Assembly (NCBI RefSeq): GCF_037042905.1
Contig: NC_087249.1
Span: 8,676,001-8,740,000, forward strand
DNA length: 64,000 bases
Source of the DNA: Lytechinus pictus
Lineage: Eukaryota; Echinodermata; Echinoidea; Temnopleuroida; Toxopneustidae
Direction: 5' to 3'
Below, in pieces: positions 12,295-24,298 of the stretch. The position numbers and the translations under genes are program-made. The notes below the pieces were generated by a model. It did no database searches, was not told the DNA's origin, and was given only the letters and a program-made list of their open reading frames with translations. The stretch's first letter is position 1, and each line of letters opens with the position of its first letter.

Positions 12295-13202
12295 CTTTTA
12301 TCTCTTATTTCTTGAAATACCCCCAGCTGCTTTTTGTGTGCACCTTTAAGGGTGCAGGTAGCTGTATTAAGCACCCTATAGCGTACAGTGATGAACCATG
12401 TGTCATGTAATCAAGGTGCAAATTTGAACTATTTTAACGGCAAGTATTATGTACCTTAAAAGGTGCAAAGTTGCACCTTTGAATGTGCAGACAGTGCAGT
12501 CAAGCATTCATTGGTGCAAATAATAATAATAAAGGTGCATTTTCCACCTTTTTCCACTTAGATTACAAGATTGCTCCCCAAATGGTTGGTACTTGTATTT
12601 CATTTAGGGTTCAAAGAATTCTTAATGTGTACGGTATGATTAAACGTATTTATAGAAACTTGGTAATTTGGTAACAAATAGTAATTCCGACTAAAAATCA
12701 AAGTAACAAAGAATATATACAAAGTAACATTGATTAGTTCATTATCAGCCTACATTACCAAACTGGAGTTGAAATCAAGAAATATCTCACACGATATACA
12801 TGATATAACTTATGATTAATCCTTGGTAATGTAAGCTAAGTGACTACTTATAAAAGTCTTTCCTCGCAGTATATAGGTGGGTCAGTGGGTCAGTGTTTAG
12901 AGGATATTGGACTCAGATCGTGAGGATGTGAATTCCAATCCCCGTTCTGTCATTGTCTCCACTTTGAATAAAAAAAAAAAAGGACCTGGGAGTAATTATT
13001 GTGCCGTCTATAACGTAGGCTACTTATTAACGTAGACGTATAATGTTTCCTATATGTCATTAGTTATAACAGCTTGGCGCTATACCAGCGGAAAGCTGTA
13101 GTTCCTGCGGGAGCTACAGTAACAGAAAACGAAACAGGCATATAAAGCTCCTGCCTTAAACAGGAAGATATATTATTGACCCACCATGGATCCTACTAGA
13201 AC
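12295..13202. other. Repeat-derived intergenic stretch
   Basis: A region at about 12335-12550 has scattered AAGGTGCA / TGCACCTTT motifs in both orientations (a decayed fold-back). 12750-12838 has a weak inverted pair around CTACATTACCAA. A tRNA-like SINE head is visible at about 12880-12945 (TTGGACTCAGATCG, then a box-B-like GTGAATTCCAATCCC), followed by an A-run. No gene is seen. Confidence 0.45.
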
Positions 13203-13224
13203 CATGGACCTATATAGGTCCATG
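13203..13224. mobile_element. Minimal palindromic insertion element (22 bp) with 7-bp target duplication
   Basis: A perfect palindrome of 22 bp with termini CATGGACCTA...TAGGTCCATG. It is flanked by identical 7-bp direct repeats, CTAGAAC, at 13196-13202 and 13225-13231. Two longer relatives with the same termini lie at 30813-30941 and 33597-33633. It is probably the deleted remnant of an element with 10-bp or longer inverted ends. Confidence 0.7.
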
Positions 13225-13298
13225 CTAGAACTCACTTCCCAACCTGAAAACCGTTCACATTCAATTACACACACTCTGGTTCATGTCCATTCAACCAT

Positions 13299-13304
<6 letters not shown>

Positions 13305-13334
<30 letters not shown>

Positions 13335-13440
13335 ACATACACACACACACCACCACACACATCCTCTCCGCACATACCCTCACGCACCCGCACGCATACA
13401 TAGGCCTACCTCATCCTAGCACCCCCACACACACACATCT
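13305..13440 (+). repeat. Microsatellite block (C)n(TC)n(AC)n
   Basis: A C-run, then (TC)n, then (AC)n and AC-rich DNA. Overlapping frames here are low-complexity artefacts. Confidence 0.85.
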
Positions 13441-14177
13441 GGGCAATGTACGTCCGACCCCCTATTTGTGGGACCTTCGTGAAATTATCTGAGTCCTTGT
13501 TCTTTGGACAGTCTGTAATGTTATCAAAGGACCATGACTTGGTCAATTTATGAAGTGAAGTAAAACTTGAGAAAAATGGGGGTCGGACGTACAAAAGTGT
13601 TGATCATTTTATGGAATTGCCCATCTGTAAATAAGTATCAGCCCAATATAAACATAATGTGTGAAAATAAAAATAACTAAAATAGACATCATCACAAGCC
13701 ATAAAGGGGATTATTAGTACATCTAGCAATTACCATTCTACATGTGGCAAAGTAACAACTTTTAAATTCAAACAGTTGTGATTGATATTACTATGTTCGA
13801 AAAAGAAATTTCTAGTCTCTTAGCAGCTGAGCCTTCAAGTGCCACGTGGAACCGTACGGAATGCGGTGGAAATGGTTTGGAGCAGTGAGATCAATCCAAT
13901 TATTCGTTTTTCCTACATATATTTGAAATATCTTTTAAAACTGATGACATTCATAGTTTTTATTAAAAAACAAAGTCAATCGCCCGGCGTTGCCAACAAC
14001 TTTCAATCTCTTCAGTGAAGCCGCAAATAAAAGAAGAAAAACAAACTTTCTCAAGATATGAGAAAGGAAAGAAAGTGCAATCACATCATTATTCTGCAGG
14101 TATTATTTCATTCTTCCAAAATAAATGAATTTTGTAATCGAAAATGACCGCATGAAAAACAACATACTCGTCGAAGC

Positions 14178-14215
14178 TTACAAATAGAGGATTGTCTAGA
14201 GATACATATTCAGAC
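14178..14215 (+). promoter_or_regulatory. Putative core promoter of the plus-strand peptide gene
   Basis: A TATA-like ACAAATAG (about 14181-14188) is followed about 25 bp later by TTCAGAC, an initiator-like start. It includes GACGTCA, the complement of a CRE-type TGACGTC. The other gene copy keeps the block, with a better TATA (ACATATAG, about 43384-43391 on the minus strand) and the same TTCAGACGTCAAAGACGACA. Conservation between copies supports function. The transcription start is inferred. Confidence 0.5.
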
Positions 14216-14306
14216 GTCAAAGACGACAACAGTATTCGCTATTAACAAGTTTATCTGACCCTGTACTCGCACGATCCTGCAACCTTTGCTCAAGTCTTGA
14301 AACAAG

Positions 14307-17249
14307 ATGAAGTCCACGCGATTCGCCATTCCTCTCTTCATGGTACTCATCTTCATTGTTTACCAAGCTTCTTCATCTCATGGTAAGTAAATTATCACAA
14401 TAAAAAAATAACACGTTTCATTACGGTAAAGGAGAATGAAACCCTGGTAACAAGTAAGCTTGATTTAAGACAGAAAAAAATTAAGAAAATAAATCAATGA
14501 AAGTTTGGAAGAAAAAAAACCCAAATAATAAGAAAGTAACGAGCATTTAAAATTTGAGATCACTAAAGATATGAACATCCTCTTATTGGCAATGCCACCA
14601 AAATGTGTGATTTCACGCTTGTACAACTTCCCGATTATTTTTTTACACATTTTACTTCAATTGTAATTTTCTCAAGTCTATCCAGAGATCAGGGTCATGT
14701 CTTACAAAGAGTTAAGTCGATGCAATCAATCTCAATTGTATGGAAATCCAATCCTCGTAATTCAAAGTTAAAAGTTTAGGGGAAGATCCTTTGCTCATAC
14801 ATTCCCCACATTGAGGAACAATAGCCTTCCTGAAGACATAAACTAAACCGTCTCTTTTGAGTCTTCAACATCTCAAATCTATTTTAATTCAATTTGTAGC
14901 TCTTAATGCGCCCCGGGCACTCTTCAGAGTGGTATGTGACTTTTAAAGTCACATTTTGATTATACTTATTATCTATTAATAGTTAGTTTGACATTCACTT
15001 TGTTATTTAAAACAAGACTATCAGATTAGAATCAGATTTCTAAACAAAATGAAGTATACTATTTTTATTCATTTCCATTCTTTTTTTTTAAGTGGATTAA
15101 AATTCAAAAGTTTTGAATAAAAAATTGAGTCTTTTCCGTTCATGTCGTGTAATTTCATTGTTAAATATTTCATTCTATAAACATCTGAAAAACAAGGGTT
15201 TCTCCCCCGAAGTCGCAATTGTTTCCCTAAAATGTAAAACAAAGTCGAATAACTGCTTAAACTATTCATCAATCAACCGAATTGATAGGGTATTGTTTTC
15301 AAATCTGAAAATGTATTATCATTTTCTATTATTACTACTCGTCTAAATGACTGGGTGGGATAAAATCAAACGGGAAGGTTGAAATTTGGCCGGTATAAAT
15401 CATGTAGTTGAGAAGTTATTTAAGGGACGATTTCAGGATAGAACTCAATAACATGATGAGTACAGTAGGCATGTTCGTATACAGTTTCTTTTACAGGAAT
15501 TTCAAGTGTCATAGGCCTACTCCGGTTTTATTCAATATGTTTGACTTTTGTTCGTCGTGTAGGTTTCGTATATACTGTTCCCAAAGATGTGGATGAGGAA
15601 AGAGCATCTGGTAAGTTTTAATCCTATACTATCTAATTGTTTTTTACGTCACATCATTGGTGCTATTGTGGAGATATAGAGATAGGGACAAAATAACGAA
15701 GAAATGTGTCAAATGAACAGACGGAGGATCAAAAGAATAACGATATAAATTGACAAATTTAACAAGGATATTAATAAGAATGAGGGTCTGTGTAAGGACT
15801 GTCTGCATGTACCCAGATCCCTGAAGCTCTGCCATTTTCTAGGTTCGAATCCTGGTCACGTCTTGCGGATGGTGGCGTTGATTCCATTCAAATCAATATT
15901 GTTTTATTATCCACTTCCAGTTTTTCATATTTACAATGATGATGCAGTTAGCATAGCCTCGTAGCATAATATGATCACATTTCAAGAACGTGTATAGAGA
16001 TGAACGTAGACATTAAAATATTAAAAGCAAAATATCAGAACAAAATATAAATAATTGAAACGGATTGTGGGGCCAACTATAAAGTAGAGCTTGAATGACG
16101 TTGGAAACTGTTCAAAAGAAAGAAACACCTTAAACGTTTTCCCATGATTTTTTTTTATTAGATTTTATTTAAAAATAAATATCGATACATGTATGTCCAT
16201 ATCAATAAATCAAACACGAAGGAATGAAACATCTTTACTCCTAGCTTTTTCATCTTGTTTTTTTTTTTTGGGGGGGGTGTTGTATGCACTTGTACGGAAG
16301 TGTGGAAATAGTAGAGGTATTGTAGTTAACGTCTCAGTCTTATGCTGCAACACCTTTATTTTTTTATTGCTGTCTTTACTCTAAGGTCTTACTCTTCCTG
16401 ATTAAATGCCTTCATTTTTCATTTTGATAAACGGATCATCCTGAAAATTGCAAATAATAAAGGCATGTCATTTTTACTCATTTTGCGTGTAATCTCTATG
16501 GGACATGACTTTTTCTCTAAACTAGATTCTACATTCCTCTATTTCGTGAGCCATATCTCCATTTTTACTTGTCACTTATCCCTAAGCTTTTAGTATGTTG
16601 TAGCTGAGATTCTAAGCTTTCGGAAATGTTGTCTTTATTTTTCGATCAGATGCCGGGATCATGCCCGTATTTCGCTTGCAAAATTGGATTCGAGATTCTC
16701 GTATTTTGAATACGTGTAAAGTCTATGGGAAATATTGGGCGTCAGACTTGCATCTCATTCAATCATGCGGGCAGGGGTTCGAGTCCGAGGGTGAACATGA
16801 TTTTTTTTTTACTTTCTTGCGCACGATCAATTATAAGAATTCTAATAAATAATAGTTAAAATATTGCAAAATAAACAGATTACTAGATTTTAATTCGTCA
16901 TACGGACGAATTAGGTGGTCTGTCGTATAGATAGATAAACAGAAAAAAAATATTTAAACAAATACTAGATTGAAAGATAGATAGAGAAACAGACATACAT
17001 ATTCAAACAGATACATATAAGATAGATAATTATATATATAGATGGATGGAAGGATGGATGGAGTGATGGATGGAGAAATTAATGATAGTTGGTTATATCA
17101 ATAAAACATAGATAGACAGACAGATATATAGATTGATAGATAGAGAGAGATGAGACAGACAGAAAGATAGATATAGAAAGATAGACATATTCAAACAGAT
17201 GGATATACATTAGATAAATATATAGATAGATACCCAGACAGACATACAT

Positions 17250-17320
<71 letters not shown>

Positions 17321-19599
17321 TATAGATAGATAGATAGATAGATGGAGACAGGCTGATAGATGGATAGATAGATAGATGGAGACAGGCAGATAGATGAATA
17401 GGTAGATAGACATATTTAAACAGATATATATATATACATATATATATATATTAAACAGAGAGAGAGAGAGAGAGATAGATAGATAGACAGATAGATATAC
17501 AATGTAGGTAGATAGACAGACAGACAGACATATGGATAGATAGATAGATAGAGTGAGAGAGAGAGAGAGAGAGACATATTCAAACAGATAGATATATATT
17601 ATACAGAGAGATAGATAGATATGTCATGTAGGTAGATAGATAGACAGACAGATATATAGATAGAAAGATAGATAGATTTATAACATAGATAGCGGATAGA
17701 TAGACGGATATGATTAGATAGATAGCCAGACAGACATACATATAGATAGATAGAGACAGGCAGATAGACGGATAGATAGATAGATAGATAGACATATTAA
17801 AACAGGTAGATTTATATATTAGACAGAGAGAGAGAGAGAGATCGATAGATAGATAGACAGATAGATAGATATACTGTACAATGTTGGTAGATAGATAGAC
17901 AGACATATAGATAGATAGAAAGATAGATAGATTTATAACATAGATAGCGGATAGATAGACGGATATGATTAATATGAAAAAAGTAATTATAATCTGTTTA
18001 TTTTGCAATATTTTAACTATTATTTATTAGAATTCTTATAATTGATCGTGCGCAAGATAGTTAAAAAAAAAATCATGTTCACCCTCAGACTCGAACCCCT
18101 GCCCGCATGATTGAATGAGATGCAAGTCTGACGCCTAACCGATTGAGCTAGAATATTTCCCATAAACTTTATACGTAAGCAAAATACGAGAATCTCAAAT
18201 CCAATTTTGCAAGTGAAATACAGGCATGATCCCGGCATCTGATTGGAAAATGGAGGCAACATTTCCGAAAGCTTAGAATCTCAGCTACAACATACTAAAA
18301 GCTCAGGGATAACTGACAAGAAAAAATTGAGATATGGCTCACGAAAAAGAGGAATGTAGAATCTAGTTTTGAGAAAAAGTCATGTCCCATAGAGATTACA
18401 CGCAAAATGAGTAAAAATGACATGCCTTTATTATTTGCAATTTTCAGGATGATCCGTTTATCAAAATGAAAAATGAAGGCTTTTTTAATCAGGAAGAGTA
18501 AGACCTAAGCTACAACATATCCAAAATTGGGCAAAAATTGACCAATATTCACGGAGTTAGAGCCAAAATAGCATAATTATTATGATGTCATAACACGCAA
18601 AATTAATATTTTGATTTCCGACGCCATTTTGATGACGTCATAATATAATTGAGGGTAAAATGAGACATGAAATTATATTTCTTATTCATACTCTATCAAA
18701 AAATGAAAAAAAAAATGGGGGGTCCCTATGCGTTCTAAACAGCTACAGTGAATTTTTAATAGGCATGTTTTTGCCCATATATCGCCTATAGTGAGAGCTC
18801 GCGCGCACACGTGCTGTAAACTTTAACAGGTGTTTATTTCATTATTAATGGTCGTAGAGGGTTGATCAAGGTATCAAACTGCTCAGAATTATGTTATCAA
18901 TGCAATGATATAAAAAAAAACGGTGTTTCTGCGTTTCATTAAGGCGTTACGCGCAGAATCGCGCGCGCAAACGTGTGCGCGCGCACATTTTTGAAATGCT
19001 TAGAATGACCTAAAACGTACTCTACTTTGGTCAAAAAGTGATTTTGAGCATTTTAAAATTTTGACGCGCGCGTACGCGCGCGTCGTGACCTCCAGATGAC
19101 CTTTGATGACATTAATTAATTACCCTTGACCTGAAGTTGATGTCATGTAAATTTGATTGATTTTTGATAATTGATAATGGAGATATGATTGATAATGTGA
19201 TTTTACAAAATGGCGTCTAGATGACGTCATCATGATTTGATGACCTTGAAAAGCCTTTTTTGGCGTTTCCATGACAGATCCTATATATGAAATGAAATTC
19301 AATGAAATCGACATGGTCAAATTCGAGATATCTTGGTGACAAATATATGGCCATTAGAAATAAATAATAAAAATAAAAATAAAGAAAATTCTGACGAAAT
19401 CAAGAGGTGATCTGTCAGAGACAGACCACCTAATAATTACTTTTTTTCATATTATATCTATCTAATCATATCCGTCTATCTATCCTCTATGTTATAAATC
19501 TATCTATCTTTCTATCTATATATCTGTCTGTCTATCTATCTACCTACATGACATATCTATCTATCTATCTCTCTGTCTAATATATATCTATCTGTTTGA

Positions 19600-19635
<36 letters not shown>

Positions 19636-21856
19636 ATCTATCTATCCACATGTCTGTCCGTCTGTCTATCTACCTACATTGTATATATATCTGTCTATCT
19701 CTCTCTCTCTCTCTCTCTCTAATATATATATATATATATATCTGTTTAAATATGCCTATCTACCTATCCATCTATCTGCCTGTCTCCATCTATCTATCTA
19801 TCTATTTATCTATCTATATGTATGTCTGTCTGGGTATCTATCTATCTATTTATCTAATATATATCCATCTGTTTGAATATGTCTATATTTCTATATCAAT
19901 CTATCTGTCTGTCTGTCTCATCTCTTTCTATCTATTTATCTAACTATCTATATATCTGTCTGTCTATCTATGTTTTATTAATATAACCAACTATCATTTA
20001 TCTCTCCATCCATCACTACATCCATCCATCCATCTATATACATAATTATCTATCTTTTATGTATCTGTTTGAATATGTATGTCTGTTTAAATCTTTCAAT
20101 CTAATATTTGTTTAAATATTTTTTTCTGTTTATCTATCTATACGACAGACCACCTAATTCGTCCGTATGACGAATTAAAATCTAGTTTATTTATTTATTT
20201 TTCGCACCTATGTTTGTCGCCAAGTTTTCTCCGAATCGGCTCAATCAATTTTGCTGAATTTTTCGTCATGTATAGAATTTATCATAGAGACGGCATACGT
20301 AGCTTTTCAAGGTCACCTGGTCATGATGACGTCATCTACGCGCCATTTTGTAAAATTCTTAATTTGATCTACATTTAACGAATAATCAATAGTCAATCAA
20401 ATAAACTTTAGGTCAAAGGTCGTCTGTCAATGTCATCAAAGGTCATGTAAAGCAGTAAAGGTCATGACGCGCGCGTCAAATTCAGGTCATTTCAAGCATT
20501 TCAAGATTTTGCGTGCGCGCACGTATGCGCGCGTTTTCGTGCGTAACGGCGTTACGCATCATAAATTTGCTGTTTTTTCTATGCGTATCTATTATTGATA
20601 TGATTTTTATCACATTGATACCTCGATCAGCTCTCTACAATCATTAATGAGGGAATGAGCACCCATTAAAGTTTGCAGCACGCGTGCGCGCGAGCTCTTT
20701 CCATAGGCTCTATATGGGCAAAAACATGCCTATTAAAAATTCACTGTAGCTCTTCAGAACGAACGGGACCCCCAATCTTTTTTTCATATTTCAATAGAGT
20801 ATGAATCATAGATATGATTTCATGTGTCATTGGACCCTAACGTATATTATGACGTCATCAAAATGGCGTCGGAAGTCAAAATATCAATTTTGCGTGTTAT
20901 GACGTCATTACAATTATGCAAATGTGGCTCTAACTCCGTGAATATTGGTCAATTTTCGCCCAATTTTGGATATGTTGTACCTTAGGTCCTATTCTTTCTG
21001 AGTTATTGCCTATTTCGTGAGCTTTATCTCCATTTTTTTCTTGTCAATTATCCCTGTGCTTTTAGTATGTTGTAGCTGAGATTCTAAGCTTTTGGAATGT
21101 TGCCTTCATTTTCAGATCAGATGCCTGGATCATGCCCGTATTTCACTTGCAAAATTGGATTTGAGATTCTCGTATTTTGCTTACGTGTAAAGTCTATGGG
21201 AAATATTCTAGCTCAATCGGTTAGGCGTCAGACTTGCATCTCATTCAATCATGCGGGCAGGGGTTCGAGTCTGAGGGTGAACATGATTTAAAAAAAAAAA
21301 ATTTACTATCTTGCGCACGATCAATAAGAATTCTAATAAATAATAGCTAATATATTGCAAAATAAAACAGATTATAATTACTTTTTTGATATTATATCTA
21401 TCTTATCATATCCGTCTATCTATCCACTGTCTATGTTATAAATCTATCTATCTTTCTATCTATCTATCTGTCTGTCTATCTATCTACCTACATGACATAT
21501 CTATATATCTCTCTGTCTAATATATATATCTATCTGTTTGAATATGTCTCTCTCTCTCTCTCTCACTCTATCTATCTATCCATATGTCTGTCTGTCTATC
21601 TACCTACATTGTAGGCCTACAGTATATCTATCTATTTGTCTATCTATCTATCGATCTCTCTCTCTCTGTCTAATACATATATCTATCTGTTTAAATATGT
21701 CTATCTATCTATCCATCCATCTATCTATCTATCTATATCTTTCTATATGTATGTCTGTCTGGCTATCTATCTATCTATCTATCTATTTCTCTAATATATA
21801 TCTATCTGTTTGAAAATGTCTATACTTTCTATATCAATCTATCTGTCTGTATCTCG

Positions 21857-21902
<46 letters not shown>

Positions 21903-24298
21903 ATATCTGTCTGTCTATCTATCTTTCTATATGTCTATATTTATCTATCTATCTTTCTTTCGATCTATCTCTCTATCTGTATGTCTGTCTGTATGTCTCT
22001 CTATCTATCCGATTTTCTCTAGCTATGTTCTATCTATCTATATATCGTTCGTATATCTATCTGTTTGAATTTTTCTATCTGTCTATCGATCCATTTATCT
22101 TTCAATTTAATATATATTTACGTGTTTCAATTGTTATGTATGTTTATCTATCTTACTTATGTGTATCTGTTTAAATATGTATGTCTATCTGACTGTCTAT
22201 TTATCTTTCAATCTTCTATATACTCTTTTGTTTAAATAATTATGTAAATAACTATGTATGTTTATCTACTAGTATTTATCTTTCTACGACAGACCACCTA
22301 ATTCGTCCGCATGACGAATCAAAATCTAGTTCACCTTGGTTTTTTTTTTTGGGGGGGGTGTTGTATGCACTTGTATGGAAGTGTGGAAATAGTAGAGGTA
22401 TTGTAGTTAACGTCTCAGTCTTATGCTGCAACACCTTTATTATTTTTATTGCTGTCTTTTTCCATGCGTAACGCTTTTCTATGCAATAAACATGTATCAT
22501 TCTGTTATTCATCATCATGGTATTATTACGTATTATGTGTTTGCAAATTTGCAATATAAAATGAAATAATGATAACAATCACACTCAACCACACACACAC
22601 ACCCGCACACAGTTCATAATGGTTAAAACTTTCGGCTGGAACGCAGACTAATCCACTGTATCCACTGTGACGTACGTATGCAGGTATCAATCATAAAATT
22701 TATATAACAGAAAAAAGAGGGGGTGATAAAAAAAACGAAAGGGAAATATTTGGATTAAATACAAAGGACAGCAAATTAGTGAATGAAAAAAGCGGTCGGT
22801 GACTTTTGCGTTTATTCCATCATTGAAAACGCCACCATTGCGAATGTAATATTATATTATATATATGGCCCAGTCGATTAGTCTCTGGACTTTTAAACAG
22901 AGGATCTAGGTTTCGAATCCTTGCCATGGCATAGACCCTTCAGGAATATAATTAATCTTCAATGTGCTGCAATCAGCCCAGGTGAGGTAAATGGGATATC
23001 GTCAGGAAGTAATCGCTTTGTGAAACTATCTCTATTATATATACTTGAAAGTCAAACTATATCAATTTTGTACTATGCACGACAGTAAAACAAAATGAAT
23101 TGAACTGAAGAGGGGGGATTATTTTCATTAATTGATTTCTGGGTGTCTGACGCTTTGTAACAGACAATATGTCATGAAAGGTCAGGCAATGAGCGATCAC
23201 CCAATGGTTTCCAATAACGAACTTAAACCTGGAAACATCGGCCAGATTCGTTATCATGCATTAAATGTGCCAGACAAAGTGAATATTCAGTCTTTTTTTT
23301 TTTGGTTTTTATCGTCGATATTCACTATTGTTAGGTCTGATCTCACCGGAAAATGTTATTATAAAAAATATTAACACTGTCGATATAGTGATTCGAATTT
23401 TCGAACCCGTGTTATTACGACTCTGCAGTTTGACGCCTTATACGGTTGTACCACTCCATCAGGAGTAATTTACGGATATTAGATTGTCCTCAAAAGAGGA
23501 GACTCTTTATACTGCTGATGTTCTTGGTAGTAGGCATCTTCCTGCCGATATGAAGATTGCTCTGCGTGTGAGTGTTGAGACACCATATTAATCTTTATGT
23601 TAATATTATTTTTCATCAATGTAGCTGAAGTGCGCGAGGACCGTAGGAATGTGAAACTTGAAGAGTCTGGTGAGTATTATAGTATGCCTTTAGTGTTTGC
23701 TGTGATACATCCTCGTGGTAGTATTGTGAAGTAGTTGTTATCATTTCAGGACAATTAACAGTGATCTGACTGCAAATAAGATGGTATTAAATCATAAGAG
23801 TTACCCATAAATATTTTTATCATTATTTGCCATTCCAATAATCTTCACTATATTAGTATCATTACTTTCATTATTGATACTAATATTATTATATTTAGTG
23901 TTCCTTAACCGTTATAATCATCATCATCATCATCATCATCATCATTATTATTATCAGTATTACTATCATCACCATCATCGTCATCATAATCATTGTTACG
24001 ATCAGTATCATAATAATGTATTCAAAAGCCCATTATTAGCGGTTGCAGTAACCATTTTACACATAATAATATAGGCCTATTTGAACATTTCCGTTATTAA
24101 TGGAGATCTTTAATCAGAAACAGTAAATTAATATCAATGTGTTCCTAACTAATCAAAATCAGTTTGGAATACAATAATGTATCAATTTGTATTCGTAATA
24201 TTTTTTTCCACTTTAAACTTATTACCATCTTATTTTCTTGTATCTTTGCAGTTGAGGAAAGTGATTGTCCTCCCGGCCTGTGGTGTGGTTCGATGTAA
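14307..24298 (+). CDS. Small secreted two-cysteine peptide precursor, copy 1 (71 aa, four coding exons)
   Basis: Exons 14307-14382, 15563-15610, 23625-23669 and 24252-24298 join in frame. All three introns are phase 1, with GT donors (gtaagt, gtaagt, gtgagt) and AG acceptors. Residues 1-26 form a signal peptide (MKSTR, then the hydrophobic core FAIPLFMVLIFIVYQ). Residues 27-60 are acidic and polar, with a dibasic RR at 48-49. The tail is SDCPPGLWCGSM, with cysteines at 62 and 68 that could form a small ring. The product is therefore probably a secreted peptide hormone, neuropeptide or defence peptide; I do not recognise the family. Noncoding 3' exons probably start at about 25079 and 25720 (conserved acceptors ttacacag and tgttgcag), with polyA signal ATTAAA at 25813. 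The last two residues and the stop come from an inserted minisatellite at 24288. Intron 2 is enlarged by the 6-kb GATA composite. No transcript was available to confirm splicing. Confidence 0.75.
14417..14660. mobile_element. MITE fragment with GGAGAATGAAACC terminus
   Basis: Starts with AAAGGAGAATGAAACCCTGG and continues AAATCAATGAAAGTTTGG. It ends in TGATTTCACGCTTGTACAAC-type sequence. The mirror copy in the other arm is at about 42890-43138, and a related fold-back is at 39520-40135. It is shared between arms, so it predates the duplication. Confidence 0.55.
14665..14765. mobile_element. Degenerate member of the GTCTTACAAAGAGT fold-back family
   Basis: GTCTTACAAAGAGTTAAGTC, then CAATCAATCTCAATTGTATG and GAAATCC match one arm of the better preserved fold-back at 54059-54327. 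Only half is recognisable. Confidence 0.4.
16262..16378 (+). repeat. Direct repeat (about 120 bp), left copy, flanking the GATA composite
   Basis: From the T-run/G-run and TGTTGTATGCACTTGTA through GTTAACGTCTCAGTCTTATG to TTATTGCTGTCTTT, this block recurs at 22336-22455 with very few differences. The two copies bracket about 6 kb of inserted sequence that the opposite palindrome arm does not have. Confidence 0.85.
16735..16800 (+). repeat. tRNA-like segment, box A side damaged
   Basis: Contains GCGTCAGACTTGCATCTC and GGGGTTCGAGTCCGAGGG (box B). Better copies are at 21208-21280 (plus) and 18085-18155 (minus), where box A reads TAGCTCAATCGGTTAGGCG. These look like SINE heads rather than working tRNA genes, because the acceptor stem is not formed and they sit in a repeated unit. 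Confidence 0.6.
16915..17985 (-). repeat. (GATA)n-rich array
   Basis: Long runs of GATAGATA interspersed with GACAGACA, GAGAGAGA and short non-repeat islands. There are recurrent cassettes such as CATATTCAAACAGATAGATA, which suggests amplification of a longer unit beyond slippage of the tetramer. Confidence 0.9.
18085..18155 (-). repeat. tRNA-like SINE head in the inverted unit
   Basis: On the minus strand: TAGCTCAATCGGTTAGGCGT, then CAGACTTGCATCTCATTC, then GGGGTTCGAGTCTGAGGG. Box A and box B are both recognisable. It is identical in layout to 21208-21280. Confidence 0.6.
19440..20135 (+). repeat. (CTAT)n-rich array
   Basis: Tetranucleotide array that mirrors the GATA array upstream, with the same cassettes (TATCTGTTTGAATATGTC). 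With the inverted units it makes a large potential cruciform. Confidence 0.9.
21208..21280 (+). repeat. tRNA-like SINE head
   Basis: TAGCTCAATCGGTTAGGCGT (box A), then TTGCATCTC, then GGGGTTCGAGTCTGAGGG (box B). See 18085 for the inverted copy. Confidence 0.6.
21385..22285 (+). repeat. (CTAT)n-rich array, second
   Basis: CTAT/CTGT/CTCT array continuing to the boundary motif at about 22288. (TC)n stretches lie at 21547-21564 and 21858-21892. Confidence 0.9.
22336..22455 (+). repeat. Direct repeat (about 120 bp), right copy
   Basis: Near-identical to 16262-16378. Visible differences are TATGG for TACGG and TTATTATTTTTATTG for TTATTTTTTTATTG. It lies immediately outside the right boundary (AAAATCTAGTT) of the composite. 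Confidence 0.85.
22865..23035 (+). mobile_element. tRNA-derived SINE, plus strand
   Basis: A tRNA-like head (CCAGTCGATTAGTCTCTGGA, then box B GGTTTCGAATCC) is followed by a body with TGCTGCAATCAGCCCAGGTG and AGGTAAATGGG. The same body occurs on the minus strand at 50815-51090, so the two belong to one family. Confidence 0.7.
23395..23470 (-). repeat. tRNA-like SINE fragment
   Basis: On the minus strand it reads GGAGTGGTACAACCGTATAA, then GCGTCAAACTGC, then ACGGGTTCGAAAATTC. The A and B boxes are degenerate. Confidence 0.45.
23905..23995 (+). repeat. (ATC)n microsatellite
   Basis: (ATC)n followed by mixed ATT/ATC. The other arm keeps a matching (GAT)n at about 33180-33250, so the locus was already repetitive before the duplication. 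Confidence 0.85.

Larger units (their letters stand above)
16385..22330. mobile_element. Composite GATA/CTAT insertion with three copies of a tRNA-like-containing unit
   Basis: Order: unit copy 1, plus strand (about 16385-16915); (GATA)n array (about 16915-17985); unit copy 2, minus strand (about 17985-19440); (CTAT)n array (about 19440-20135); unit copy 3, plus strand (about 20180-21385); (CTAT)n array (about 21385-22285). Copies 2 and 3 form an inverted repeat of over 1.2 kb. A boundary motif containing GACGAATTAGGTGGTCTGTC occurs at about 16903 and, inverted, at about 20140 and 22288 next to AAAATCTAGTT. The whole block lies in intron 2 of peptide copy 1. Frames in the arrays (repeating LSIYLSIY) are tetranucleotide artefacts. 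Confidence 0.75.

Noticed and set aside
18085..18155. Functional tRNA gene
   Set aside because: A and B boxes are present but no closed acceptor stem is seen, and the segment is part of a repeated unit in both orientations. Treated as a SINE head.
17210..22022. Several frames of 60-140 codons rich in Leu-Ser-Ile-Tyr
   Set aside because: They are translations of GATA/CTAT and TC repeats on either strand, with no domain or codon bias.
14307..24298. Link between PPGLW in the peptide and cnidarian GLWamides
   Set aside because: In GLWamides the Trp is C-terminal and amidated. Here Trp is followed by Cys-Gly inside a possible disulphide ring, so the match is probably coincidence.
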